Assembly (NCBI GenBank): GCA_030835085.1
Contig: JAUQWQ010000190.1
Span: forward strand, 1 to 57,568
Direction of reading: 5' to 3'
Source: Ignavibacteria bacterium
GTDB taxonomy: Bacteria > Bacteroidota > Ignavibacteria > Tepidaquicellales > OLB5
Length of the DNA stretch: 57,568 bases
Shown here: positions 26,762 through 34,666 of the stretch, one piece after another
Layout of the letters: each line of letters starts with the position of its first letter
Position numbering within the stretch: the stretch's first letter is position 1
Notes under the pieces: generated by a model
Told to the model about the DNA's origin: nothing
Databases searched by the model: none
The model's input: the letters and a program-made list of their open reading frames with translations, nothing else
Translations under genes and position numbers: made by a program

Positions 26762-26829
26762 TGACTAACTGAGCGTTAGCTCAGGAAGTTCTGCCATTTC
26801 ACTTCCCGTGTCTCTGACACGGTAAGTCG
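26762..26829. other. Structured element with a copy of the tRNA-Leu 5' region
   Basis: Three abutting hairpins are CTGAGC/GCTCAG, GGAAGT/ACTTCC and CCGTGTC/GACACGG. They are enclosed by a short closing stem TGACT/AGTCG, giving a cloverleaf-like outline. The second hairpin contains TCTGCCATTTC, an exact 11-base match to the D-arm of the neighbouring tRNA-Leu 88 bases away, with further similarity into the acceptor strand (ACTTCCCG versus ACTCCCGC). It may be a tRNA remnant or a small RNA. The rest of the gap to 27019 shows a weak AATACT/AGTATT hairpin and nothing else. Confidence 0.5.
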
Positions 26830-27019
26830 TAGGCTAATTCCGCAAAAACCTGCAATACTACTCGTTTTTCGCAGTATTTCACGTATTGAATTACAAATTT
26901 AATAATTTTGATATTCATTTAAAAGCTATAAAATTGTTCTGTTACCGTAACCATATTAATTATGAACATATTAAGAATCTTTTAATTATAATTGGAAATC
27001 GTTCAATCAATTTATATTA

Positions 27020-28441
27020 ATGGTGAAAATTCTGATAATATTTCTTTCACTTTGCTGCTTTTCAGGTCCAATTCATACCCAACAGCAACTTGACTTTTGT
27101 GGCACTGATATTCCTTCACAAAATTGGGAAAAAATTTTCAGCAGCCTTATAAATGATTTCATAAAAACTCACGAACAAAACTCCTCTCAGCAATTTACAG
27201 AATATACTATTCCCGTAATATTTCATGTTATCCACAGCGGTCAATCAGTAGGTACCTTCCCGAATATAGTTCAGGCTCAAATAAACTCGCAGATAACTGT
27301 ATTAAACCAGGATTACGCAGGAACCGGTTTTAACTATGATACTTATCCAGCCAATGCTTTTGTACAATGGGCAATAGATCAAAACCTGCCGCCTGCAAAT
27401 TTAGATCCATTTGGCAGAGTTAAGATAGCGAACATTAATGTTAAATTCTGCCTTGCCGAAAAGGATACGCTTGGCAACATTTTAACAGAACCCGGCATCG
27501 AAAGAATAAACTTAAATTCACGGGGTTGGGTAAATCCTAATACTTTTACCACACCCCAAACGCTGCGGGCATATTTTGACGGAACAATTAAACTCGGCTC
27601 GATATGGAACGTTAGAAAATACCTTAACATTTGGATAAGTGATAAAAATGCTGCTGTACCATTTACGGGATTTTCGACACTGCCTCCTTTGAGTACCCTT
27701 CCGGGAATAACAGGTGGCGGTGAAGGTACCGAAACTACAGATGGTATATGGAGCTATTCATCAGCAGTTGGCTCAGCTTTAATCTTTCCCGGTGGGATTT
27801 ACGCATCACCTAACGTTAGAGGAAGAACAATAACCCATGAAGCGGGACATTATTTAGGTTTAAGGCATATATGGGCTGACGGCAATTGTTTGACTGATTT
27901 CTGCGCTGATACTCCTCCGGCATTCACATCTAATACAGGCTTTCCTTCATACCCGTTAAATCCCGGATCATGCAGCAACCCCAGTAATTCACCCAACGGT
28001 GAGATGTACATGAACTACATGGATTATTCTGCTGATCCGGCAAAGTATATGTTCACATACGACCAGGCTATAAGAATGCAGACTGCAATGCTTAACAGCC
28101 CGTTTAGAAATCAGTTAGGTACACACGGTTTATGCATTGCTGTCTTGGGAATTAACAATGAGGGGAATATTATACCAGACGGATATTTCTTACATCAAAA
28201 TTTTCCGAACCCGTTCAATCCTTTAACTGAAATACTTTTCAGTATTCCTGATTTAACTAATGTTACAATAAAAATATATAACCTGCTGGGTGAAGAAGCT
28301 GCAATATTATCAGACCAGGTAAGATCAGCAGGGAATCATAAAGTAATTTGGAATGCAACTGACTATTCAAGCGGGATATATTATTATCAGCTGGTTACAG
28401 AAAAAATCAGAATAACCAGAAAAATGGTTTTAATAAAATAA
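27020..28441 (+). CDS. Secreted M43-family (pappalysin/cytophagalysin-like) metalloprotease with T9SS domain
   Basis: The 473-residue protein has a short signal peptide (MVKILIIFLSLCCFSG...). A zinc-binding motif HEAGHYLGLRHIW sits at about residue 273, matching the metzincin pattern HExxHxxGxxH. It is followed by ADTPP and a Met-turn in MNYMDYS, as in peptidase family M43B. The T9SS domain opens NFPNPFNPLTEILFSIPD. The prodomain-like region up to residue 110 includes TIPVIFHVIH, also typical of M43. It is probably an extracellular protein-degrading enzyme. Confidence 0.92.
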   Translation: MVKILIIFLSLCCFSGPIHTQQQLDFCGTDIPSQNWEKIFSSLINDFIKTHEQNSSQQFTEYTIPVIFHVIHSGQSVGTFPNIVQAQINSQITVLNQDYAGTGFNYDTYPANAFVQWAIDQNLPPANLDPFGRVKIANINVKFCLAEKDTLGNILTEPGIERINLNSRGWVNPNTFTTPQTLRAYFDGTIKLGSIWNVRKYLNIWISDKNAAVPFTGFSTLPPLSTLPGITGGGEGTETTDGIWSYSSAVGSALIFPGGIYASPNVRGRTITHEAGHYLGLRHIWADGNCLTDFCADTPPAFTSNTGFPSYPLNPGSCSNPSNSPNGEMYMNYMDYSADPAKYMFTYDQAIRMQTAMLNSPFRNQLGTHGLCIAVLGINNEGNIIPDGYFLHQNFPNPFNPLTEILFSIPDLTNVTIKIYNLLGEEAAILSDQVRSAGNHKVIWNATDYSSGIYYYQLVTEKIRITRKMVLIK

Positions 28442-28507
28442 TACACTAGATTTAAAAATTTTCGTTTACTTTTATTCCTTACTGCTGCTTAAGCAATAAA
28501 TCCGTGT

Positions 28508-29599
28508 TCACTTTAATGCTGAGCGATAAATATACAAAACAGCATGTGCTGAAGAAGCATTTTCATTTTTACAACGAACTGTATCTCTTAAAGGCATCAA
28601 AACCGGTGCAAACTGAGATAAAAAGATCATTGCAGGTATCATTAAAAAAGGTAAAATAGGAACATAACAACGAAGCTCTTCAGAAAACAACCCAAAGCCT
28701 GTAATTGTCATAGCTACAAAGATCAATATAGTTAAGTTATACATGGAATACTCTTTCTTAATTTTTTTCCAAACCGGCGAGAAATAAAACAATAAAGTAA
28801 AAATATGAATACCCCCGAAATTAAAAAATATATCTCTCAGCATAATGTGAATTGAAGCATTCTTAATATGCCTGAAATTTCTTTCGAAATCTATCAGAAG
28901 ATATCCATTATCTCTTACGGCAGGCAGCTCAGGGAGCAGCATTTTTGCAATAATAAAATAGCCGGCATATAAAAAAACTAAAACTGAAGTATATTTCAGA
29001 ATCCTTGCTGAAAAAATGGTTCTGTAATTAAAGAGAAGAAAAGCCGGTATTATAAAACCGATAGAATAATGATTAAGTGTACCAAGGAAAAAAAACGGGA
29101 TCAGCAATTTATAATTATGTGATAATATCAGATAAATTGATGCCGTCATGAAAAATACTGACGCAGTATCGGTAAAGGAAAATATATTATTAATGGCAAT
29201 TAAATTCCAGGTTAGCGGATAAATAATAATCACTGCCACAAGGGAGTTAAATAGTTCGTTCTTAAAATATATACAGATGATCCTGTAATAAGCAAGAAAT
29301 GTAAAGTAAATGAACATAACTGTAAAGAACCACATCAGCGCATATGGAGAGAGGTGAAGTGTGTAATAGAATAAGCCTATCAAGAGCGGTACCAGGAATC
29401 TGAACTGTACTGTGGAAACAGCATCAAGGTTTAATACTTTAAACACCCCTCCCCATTCATCAGTAAACAGATCAACCGGGGCAATAACTTTATGATAATA
29501 GAGATAAGACATCACAGCAGCAGCAAACAGGTACATGATATGTACTATCAGAATTGGATACTGCCGTCCGGGAAAATTTTTTGTTAGAAGATTTATCAT
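28508..29599 (-). CDS. Multi-spanning membrane protein of unknown function (paralogue A)
   Basis: The 363-residue protein is mostly hydrophobic, with roughly nine to eleven predicted membrane helices. It begins MINLLTKNFPGRQYPI. Conserved with paralogue B (30948-31994) are FPGRQYPIL, YHKVI, GGVFKVLN, LNHYSIGFIIPAFLLFNY, MLLPELP, FNFGGIHIF and SEELRCY. The charged and aromatic residues in loops suggest a polytopic enzyme such as a lipid-linked glycosyltransferase, but no family motif proves this. Two paralogues flank a small secreted protein. A promoter with a dyad in its spacer lies 180 bases upstream. Confidence 0.75.
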   Translation of the reverse strand: MINLLTKNFPGRQYPILIVHIMYLFAAAVMSYLYYHKVIAPVDLFTDEWGGVFKVLNLDAVSTVQFRFLVPLLIGLFYYTLHLSPYALMWFFTVMFIYFTFLAYYRIICIYFKNELFNSLVAVIIIYPLTWNLIAINNIFSFTDTASVFFMTASIYLILSHNYKLLIPFFFLGTLNHYSIGFIIPAFLLFNYRTIFSARILKYTSVLVFLYAGYFIIAKMLLPELPAVRDNGYLLIDFERNFRHIKNASIHIMLRDIFFNFGGIHIFTLLFYFSPVWKKIKKEYSMYNLTILIFVAMTITGFGLFSEELRCYVPILPFLMIPAMIFLSQFAPVLMPLRDTVRCKNENASSAHAVLYIYRSALK

Positions 29600-29766
29600 A
29601 CAAAGAAGTTTTAAGTTTTAATAAAATGATAAATTTTCTCCTCCTTAAGAAAACTATTATTTCATAATACTTTCTTCTTTTTATAGAAAAATCAAAATCT
29701 TTTAAACTGATATTATTGTTCAAGGTTTTTACTAATATAAATTTATTGTGTCCTATTGATAAGAAA

Positions 29767-29845
29767 TTTTTTACTCACCACAAAATTAATATGTTGCAAT
29801 GTAACATCAAATGACTTAAAGTAATTTATGAACTGATATATATCT
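29767..29845. repeat. Intergenic sequence shared with 34514-34590
   Basis: The two segments align along about 78 bases: AAATTAA, TG..CAATGT.ACA, ATGA.TTA and ATGAACTGA.AT.TATC are common to both. They lie upstream of two minus-strand genes that are otherwise unrelated. In this copy the repeat contains a promoter-like pair and a 17-base dyad. Confidence 0.5.
29781..29811 (-). promoter_or_regulatory. Promoter with operator-like dyad, for membrane paralogue A
   Basis: On the minus strand TTTG, a 19-base spacer and TAATTTTG match the Bacteroidota consensus fully. The spacer is filled by ATGTTGCAATGTAACAT, an imperfect palindrome (arms ATGTT/AACAT, inner CA/TG). This is a likely binding site for a dimeric regulator. 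The leader to the start codon would be about 175 bases. Confidence 0.55.
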
Positions 29846-30081
29846 TTCTTTATATATCATATAAATTTCGGGTGTATATCGTTTATACTACCGGAACAAA
29901 TAGGTTTTATACAAATAGTTTATTATCCCATATAAGCTGAATCACAAGCAATGTAAAATGCTGTAAGAGCTTCATGTAGTTTCAAAGAAGAACTGGCACA
30001 TTATTGATTCTTTCATGATATACAAATTAGCAGATCATAAAGAAGTTCCACTGGTACATTATAAGAGTTTTCATAAAACAA
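29846..30081. other. AT-rich intergenic stretch
   Basis: No ORF with coding character is seen on either strand. The stretch is AT-rich with scattered short inverted repeats such as TATATAT runs near 29840-29860. Apart from the promoter and repeat before it and the terminator after it, nothing recognisable is present. Confidence 0.5.
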
Positions 30082-30114
30082 AAACACTTCAATAGCTAAT
30101 GTATTGAAGTGTTT
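30074..30114 (-). terminator. Rho-independent terminator of the small secreted protein gene
   Basis: A 12-bp stem AAACACTTCAAT / ATTGAAGTGTTT with a nine-base loop. On the minus strand it continues into GTTTTTGTTTTATGA. It lies 27 bases beyond the stop of the gene at 30141-30644. Confidence 0.8.
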
Positions 30115-30140
30115 CAGAATTAATTTCGTTTTTAATTTGA

Positions 30141-30644
30141 CTAGTTGCTGCTGTAATTTATCTCAAAGGTTCCGTCACTTATATAACGTTCTGTAGTACT
30201 TCCAGAACCTGTTGTTTTTTTGGAACTGAAACCTCTGTTTTCTGTACCGATAGCTTTAAAGCTGAACTCACCTGTAATTTTATTACCATCATTACCTGTA
30301 ACTGTAATTTTTCCGCCATGTGTCCAGAAATTCACTGTAGAAAGAAAATCAATATACTGTAATTTTATATTGCCGGTTGATTCGTTAAGTTCTGTAGTAC
30401 CGGTAAATATATCTGCAGGAGAGCTGATATACATCCAGGAAAGCCTGATTTCATAGTTCTTATTACCTGCTGTAACCTCGTATGCATATGGATTCAACTC
30501 TGTGAAAAGATCGGCAGTATACTGAACGCCGTTTATTTTAACATTCAGTGTCCCGGTTTTTTCAGGGGGTGCACTAAAAACAGAATTGCCCAAAAACATG
30601 CAAAAAGTTATAAAAACTGATAAAAGCAGAACTTTTTTCTTCAT
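30141..30644 (-). CDS. Small secreted protein of unknown function
   Basis: The 167-residue protein has a signal peptide (KKKVLLLSVFITFCMFLGNSVFS). The mature part is beta-rich: TGTLNVKINGVQYTADL, then strands ending in GKITVTGNDGNKITGEFSFKA and DGTFEINYSS. This pattern, a KINGVxYTAD opening with ITGEFSF later, occurs in small Bacteroidota lipoprotein-like proteins such as the DUF6252 group, but I cannot confirm membership. There is no lipobox cysteine. It has its own promoter and terminator and sits between two membrane paralogues. Confidence 0.75.
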   Translation of the reverse strand: MKKKVLLLSVFITFCMFLGNSVFSAPPEKTGTLNVKINGVQYTADLFTELNPYAYEVTAGNKNYEIRLSWMYISSPADIFTGTTELNESTGNIKLQYIDFLSTVNFWTHGGKITVTGNDGNKITGEFSFKAIGTENRGFSSKKTTGSGSTTERYISDGTFEINYSSN

Positions 30645-30660
30645 TTTTCCCTACTAATTA

Positions 30661-30676
30661 GTTTTAAATTTAAAAC
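30661..30676. promoter_or_regulatory. 16-base perfect palindrome in the leader of the small secreted protein gene
   Basis: GTTTTAAATTTAAAAC reads the same on both strands. It lies between the predicted transcription start and the start codon at 30644. It could be an operator or simply AT-rich chance structure. Confidence 0.35.
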
Positions 30677-30681
30677 TTGCT

Positions 30682-30712
30682 CAAACATAATAAAAATTTA
30701 TTGATTATGCAA
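30682..30712 (-). promoter_or_regulatory. Promoter of the small secreted protein gene
   Basis: On the minus strand TTG, a 20-base spacer and TATGTTTG match the TTG / TAnnTTTG consensus. The leader would be about 30 bases. Confidence 0.55.
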
Positions 30713-30837
30713 GTATGATATTTTAAAGGCGGTTATTAATTTTTATTAAAGTCTAACATTAAATAGTTAAAAAATGAAGAATTTCTACATTTTCATATAA
30801 ATATTGCGAATTTTCAATACTTTTATCATATATTGAT

Positions 30838-30870
30838 AAAAAAACCACGGCTATTACACCGTGGTCTTTT
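30838..30870 (-). terminator. Rho-independent terminator of membrane paralogue B
   Basis: Stem ACCACGG / CCGTGGT with loop CTATTACA on the plus strand. Reading the minus strand, the hairpin ends in a run of T (GTGGTTTTTTTATC). It lies about 80 bases beyond the stop at 30948. The remainder of this 303-base gap holds only the promoter and palindrome listed separately. Confidence 0.8.
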
Positions 30871-30947
30871 GTATATCCCCCGTTTGAATCGAAAACTTAT
30901 ATTGAATAGATCTTATAAAAATAATTCATATCAGAAAAGTCACACTA

Positions 30948-31994
30948 TTACTTTACAATATTTTGTGCCAGTAATGATTTGTTTAAAGGCATAAGATTTC
31001 CTCCAAACTGAGAAAAAAACAACATAGCGGGAATCATCAAAAACGGTAATATTGTTATATAACATCTCAGTTCTTCAGAATACAGACCACATCCGGTTAA
31101 TGTTAATAAAATGAATAATATTATTGTTAAATTATAAGCAGTAAAATTTCTTTTGATTTTTTTCCAAACAGGCGAAAAATAAAACAAAAGAGCAAAAATA
31201 TGTATCCCCCCGAAATTAAATAAAATATCTCTTATAAGAAGATGAATTGGTGTATTAGTTAACAGCATCATGGTTCGGTGAAAGTTTACTTTCATGAACC
31301 CGTCATCCATACTTGGGGGTAATTCCGGAAGGAGCATTCTGGCAATTATATAATACCCGGCATACAGAATAACCATAGCGCCTGCATATGAAATTGTCCT
31401 GAAACTGAACAGACTTTTATAGTTGAAAAGCAGGAATGCCGGTATGATGAATCCGATAGAATAATGATTAGTAACCCCGAGAAAAAAAACAGGAAGCAGG
31501 AGTGTGAATCTTTCCGATAAAATAAGATATATAGAAAGCATCATAAAAAATAATGAAGATATATCTGAAAAGAAATAAATATTATTAACAGCAATCAGAT
31601 TCCATGAAAGAGGATACAAAATAAGTAAAGCCAATAGAGAATTAAACAGGTTATTTTCAAAGTAAAAACACAGGGTCCTGTAAAATACAATGATAGTAAA
31701 ATAGGTAAACCCCATTGTTATCACGAACAAAACAGCTTTTGGCGGCAGCGATAATGGATAAGAAAATATCCCTACAAGTAAAGGTATAAAGAATCTGAAC
31801 TGAATGGTTGATATTGCTTCAATATTCAGTACTTTAAAGACTCCTCCATAATCATTTTTATACAGATCAACGAAGGATATGACTTTGTGATAATATACAT
31901 ATGTTAATGCAAACGAGGCAAATAAATAAATAGCATGTACCAGCAGTATTGGATATTGCCGGCCGGGAAACTTTTTATTCAGTAACCTGAACAT
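30948..31994 (-). CDS. Multi-spanning membrane protein of unknown function (paralogue B)
   Basis: The 348-residue hydrophobic protein is clearly homologous along its length to the product of 28508-29599; the same blocks FPGRQYPIL, NHYSIGFIIPAFLLFNY, MLLPELPP, FNFGGIHIF and SEELRCY are present. About ten membrane helices are expected. There is no cleavable signal peptide. It lies 94 bases downstream of the transketolase gene on the same strand and may be read from it or from its own promoter. The role is unknown; a polytopic glycosyltransferase-like or polymerase-like role is only a guess. Confidence 0.75.
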   Translation of the reverse strand: MFRLLNKKFPGRQYPILLVHAIYLFASFALTYVYYHKVISFVDLYKNDYGGVFKVLNIEAISTIQFRFFIPLLVGIFSYPLSLPPKAVLFVITMGFTYFTIIVFYRTLCFYFENNLFNSLLALLILYPLSWNLIAVNNIYFFSDISSLFFMMLSIYLILSERFTLLLPVFFLGVTNHYSIGFIIPAFLLFNYKSLFSFRTISYAGAMVILYAGYYIIARMLLPELPPSMDDGFMKVNFHRTMMLLTNTPIHLLIRDILFNFGGIHIFALLFYFSPVWKKIKRNFTAYNLTIILFILLTLTGCGLYSEELRCYITILPFLMIPAMLFFSQFGGNLMPLNKSLLAQNIVK

Positions 31995-32088
31995 ACAGGG
32001 TAATTTTTAATTTCAAAAAGAAATGATACGCACTCTATTTTGAAAATATGTGCTTACAAAGCAGTATCACCATGAAAATACAGTACTA

Positions 32089-34479
32089 TTAATTTACTGA
32101 GATCTTTTCTCTGGAACGTGATTCTACATATTTTTTTACTTCAGTATACATTGTATCGGAATCAAGCCCCGCCTGGTGAAGCACGCTTTCAGCAGAACCG
32201 CTGCCAAGGTAATAACCTTTGCGGAACGGATGCAGAATATTGTAACGGGCTTCAAAGCCGGTTATCCACTTATACATTGTTGGAAGTGTAAATCCTGTAA
32301 TGCCTAAAGCTTCGCGTCTTACAGTATAAGGCAGCAATGCCTCCCGTTCTTCCTTCGGATGTGCATCGTATAACTCGGCGCTTGATATATGATAAATATT
32401 CATATTGTAACCGTCTTTATCAAGCATCGGCAGTACCTTTGTAACAAATTCAATTGTAACGCCGCTTTCCTGAAGTATTATTGAGCCATCAAGCGGCTGA
32501 TTTGGATCAGCTTTTCTTAAAGCATAAACGCCTTTGGCTGCTTCTGTAGCAGGTGCAATCCCAAGTTTCACCCTATCCATTATCAGTTCATTTGGTCTTG
32601 TAACAAAAGGTGAAAGAATTGCAGGTCTTTGTTTCAATCCGGCTGCAAGCAGAGGCCATATCTCACCTGGCTCCCAAGGAGTAAGTGTTATCAGTATACC
32701 AGGTGGGAAGTTTTCCTGTATAAGCTGCAGGCACTGCGGGTCTGCATGTGTAGGTCCATCTTCTCCGGTTTTAAGTCCTGCGTGAGCATTTATTAGTATC
32801 CAGGTATTATAATTTCCGCCAAAGTGCATTACTTTGTTCTGCTCGCCTATACCATGCAGCCTTGCCGCAGTATGTTCCATTGCAGAAATGAATGCGCCAT
32901 ATGAGGAGCTTACTCCAATGTGTTTACCGAATGCAGAAAGCCCCGCCATCATACCGCCAATGGCATCTTCGCAAATACCGCCGACAGCAAGAATTCTTGA
33001 CTCCGGATTATCAACTGCATCGTAAAATCCTTCATGGAATCCGGTACCTACCAGATTAACCGAGGTTGAACCAAGAAGGTCAGCGGCAACTCCAAGAACA
33101 GCACCATTTGATTTTTTATTTATGTACCCAAGTGATGACCCAAGTACTCCGCGCAGGGTTGTTGTTTCACCTGGAACAACATTTAATTCAGCGGGTGTTT
33201 CTTTTTCGTTCAAAATATTATTTTTATATAACGCATCTTTATCAGAGCCTTTACCTTTGGGTTTCCTGTTATCTTTTATTAATCTGTCTTTGCTATCGTT
33301 AATAGCTTCGGCAAAATATTTTAAATAGTTTTCTTTTTCTATAACACCACGTATAGTCATAAGTGTATCAAAGAAACATTTTTCTATGTTGTTCAGTGTT
33401 GCTTCGCCTTCAAAATGAGGTACTTTCACGCCAAATGCAGCTTCGAATTCATCGCATGCATGGTAATATCCTTCGGAATTCATTTTATGTCCGGCGCCGT
33501 GTGATGCCCTGCCTTCAATGCCGTACTTCCAGCCTTTTACTGTACGGTATACAATAGCTGTAGGCATTTTATTATCCAAGTTCTTGGCGAACAATTGAGC
33601 AACTGCAATTTTACCAAAATCTTTTCCGTCATCAACATATATCACATTAAAATCATGAAGGTAACATAATTCCATCGGATTCCACTGAACATAATCTCCT
33701 TTGAGTTCACCTTCACGGCAAACACGGTTTGAATCAATTGATGCCTGGTTAAAATCGATATGGAACTTAATGTTATGCAGTCTCATTGCACTGGCTGCTG
33801 CTAATGCTTCTGCAACTCTTCCCGGTGTCATTCCGCCTTCTCCTTCAATAACGTGAATCTGCGGAGCGTTCTCACCGAAATAATCGATTGCACCCAATGC
33901 TAAACCAAATGCGGCAGTATCACCAACACCGCTTGCACCGGTAGCAATCTTAACATGCGGAGTAGCAGGTGTCGGGTGACCATCCAAAGCTTTTGCATTA
34001 TATTTATGGAATAACGGAAGTTCATTATCAGGGTTTCTTCTGAATCCAAGCAGATCTTCAAGTCTCATCTGGAATTTTTCATCAGGCAGCAATTCGGGTT
34101 TGTACGCTCTTACAAGTTCATTTCTGAGAGCGTACATTGCATATAAACCTAAAGCCTTATGACCTGCTGCATATACAACCAGGTCCGAATCATCACGGAA
34201 CGGGTCTTTAATATCAAAATCAAGAATATTATATAATATTGATGAAACAAATCTGCCGGATGAAATCGAACCTCCCGGATGACCGCTTGTTGGCACAAAG
34301 TTGAACAACACAGCGCATAGAGTTCTGTATATTACATCAAGCTTCTCAAAATTTTCGGTCTCTTTTACTTTTAAAGGTAACCCGGATTTTATAATATCAT
34401 TTATATCAAAATATTTTCCTCTCCTGGCCGCAAAACCAAGTTCCTTTGAATTGACATCTTTATAATCTATAGTTTCCAT
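32089..34479 (-). CDS. Transketolase-family thiamine-diphosphate enzyme
   Basis: The 796-residue protein shows the full transketolase layout. The N-terminal TPP-binding domain has TSGHPGGSISSGR, YAAGHKALGLYAMYAL, and GEGGMTPGRVAEAL ending in HIDFNQ. A pyrimidine domain holds GICEDAIGGMMAGL and the signature AGLKTGEDGPTHADP. A C-terminal domain holds ITGFTLPTMYKW. It is over 100 residues longer than common transketolases (620-700), partly through an insert around residues 385-430 rich in Lys and Asp. The usual reaction is two-carbon transfer between sugar phosphates in the pentose-phosphate pathway; the extra length leaves substrate choice open. Confidence 0.88.
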   Translation of the reverse strand: METIDYKDVNSKELGFAARRGKYFDINDIIKSGLPLKVKETENFEKLDVIYRTLCAVLFNFVPTSGHPGGSISSGRFVSSILYNILDFDIKDPFRDDSDLVVYAAGHKALGLYAMYALRNELVRAYKPELLPDEKFQMRLEDLLGFRRNPDNELPLFHKYNAKALDGHPTPATPHVKIATGASGVGDTAAFGLALGAIDYFGENAPQIHVIEGEGGMTPGRVAEALAAASAMRLHNIKFHIDFNQASIDSNRVCREGELKGDYVQWNPMELCYLHDFNVIYVDDGKDFGKIAVAQLFAKNLDNKMPTAIVYRTVKGWKYGIEGRASHGAGHKMNSEGYYHACDEFEAAFGVKVPHFEGEATLNNIEKCFFDTLMTIRGVIEKENYLKYFAEAINDSKDRLIKDNRKPKGKGSDKDALYKNNILNEKETPAELNVVPGETTTLRGVLGSSLGYINKKSNGAVLGVAADLLGSTSVNLVGTGFHEGFYDAVDNPESRILAVGGICEDAIGGMMAGLSAFGKHIGVSSSYGAFISAMEHTAARLHGIGEQNKVMHFGGNYNTWILINAHAGLKTGEDGPTHADPQCLQLIQENFPPGILITLTPWEPGEIWPLLAAGLKQRPAILSPFVTRPNELIMDRVKLGIAPATEAAKGVYALRKADPNQPLDGSIILQESGVTIEFVTKVLPMLDKDGYNMNIYHISSAELYDAHPKEEREALLPYTVRREALGITGFTLPTMYKWITGFEARYNILHPFRKGYYLGSGSAESVLHQAGLDSDTMYTEVKKYVESRSREKISVN

Positions 34480-34513
34480 TTTAATAATTTTTAATTGTTT
34501 TATTGATCAGAAT

Positions 34514-34590
34514 ATTTTTCACCGCTACTAAATTAACGTGCAATGTCACAATATCATATGATTTATACCATATAATGAACTGACATTTAT
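34514..34590. repeat. Second copy of intergenic sequence shared with 29767-29845
   Basis: It aligns to the upstream region of membrane paralogue A (AAATTAA, GCAATGT, ATGAACTGA.AT.TATC). Here the -7 element on the minus strand reads TAATTTAG, one base off consensus, and the dyad arms are weaker. It sits between the divergent transketolase and glycosyltransferase genes. Confidence 0.45.
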
Positions 34591-34666
34591 CAGGTTTTTA
34601 CGAAGATTTATATGTCATTTTTTCAATGTTTAATATCTCTGATTTAAACGCTAATTTTGTATAAAT

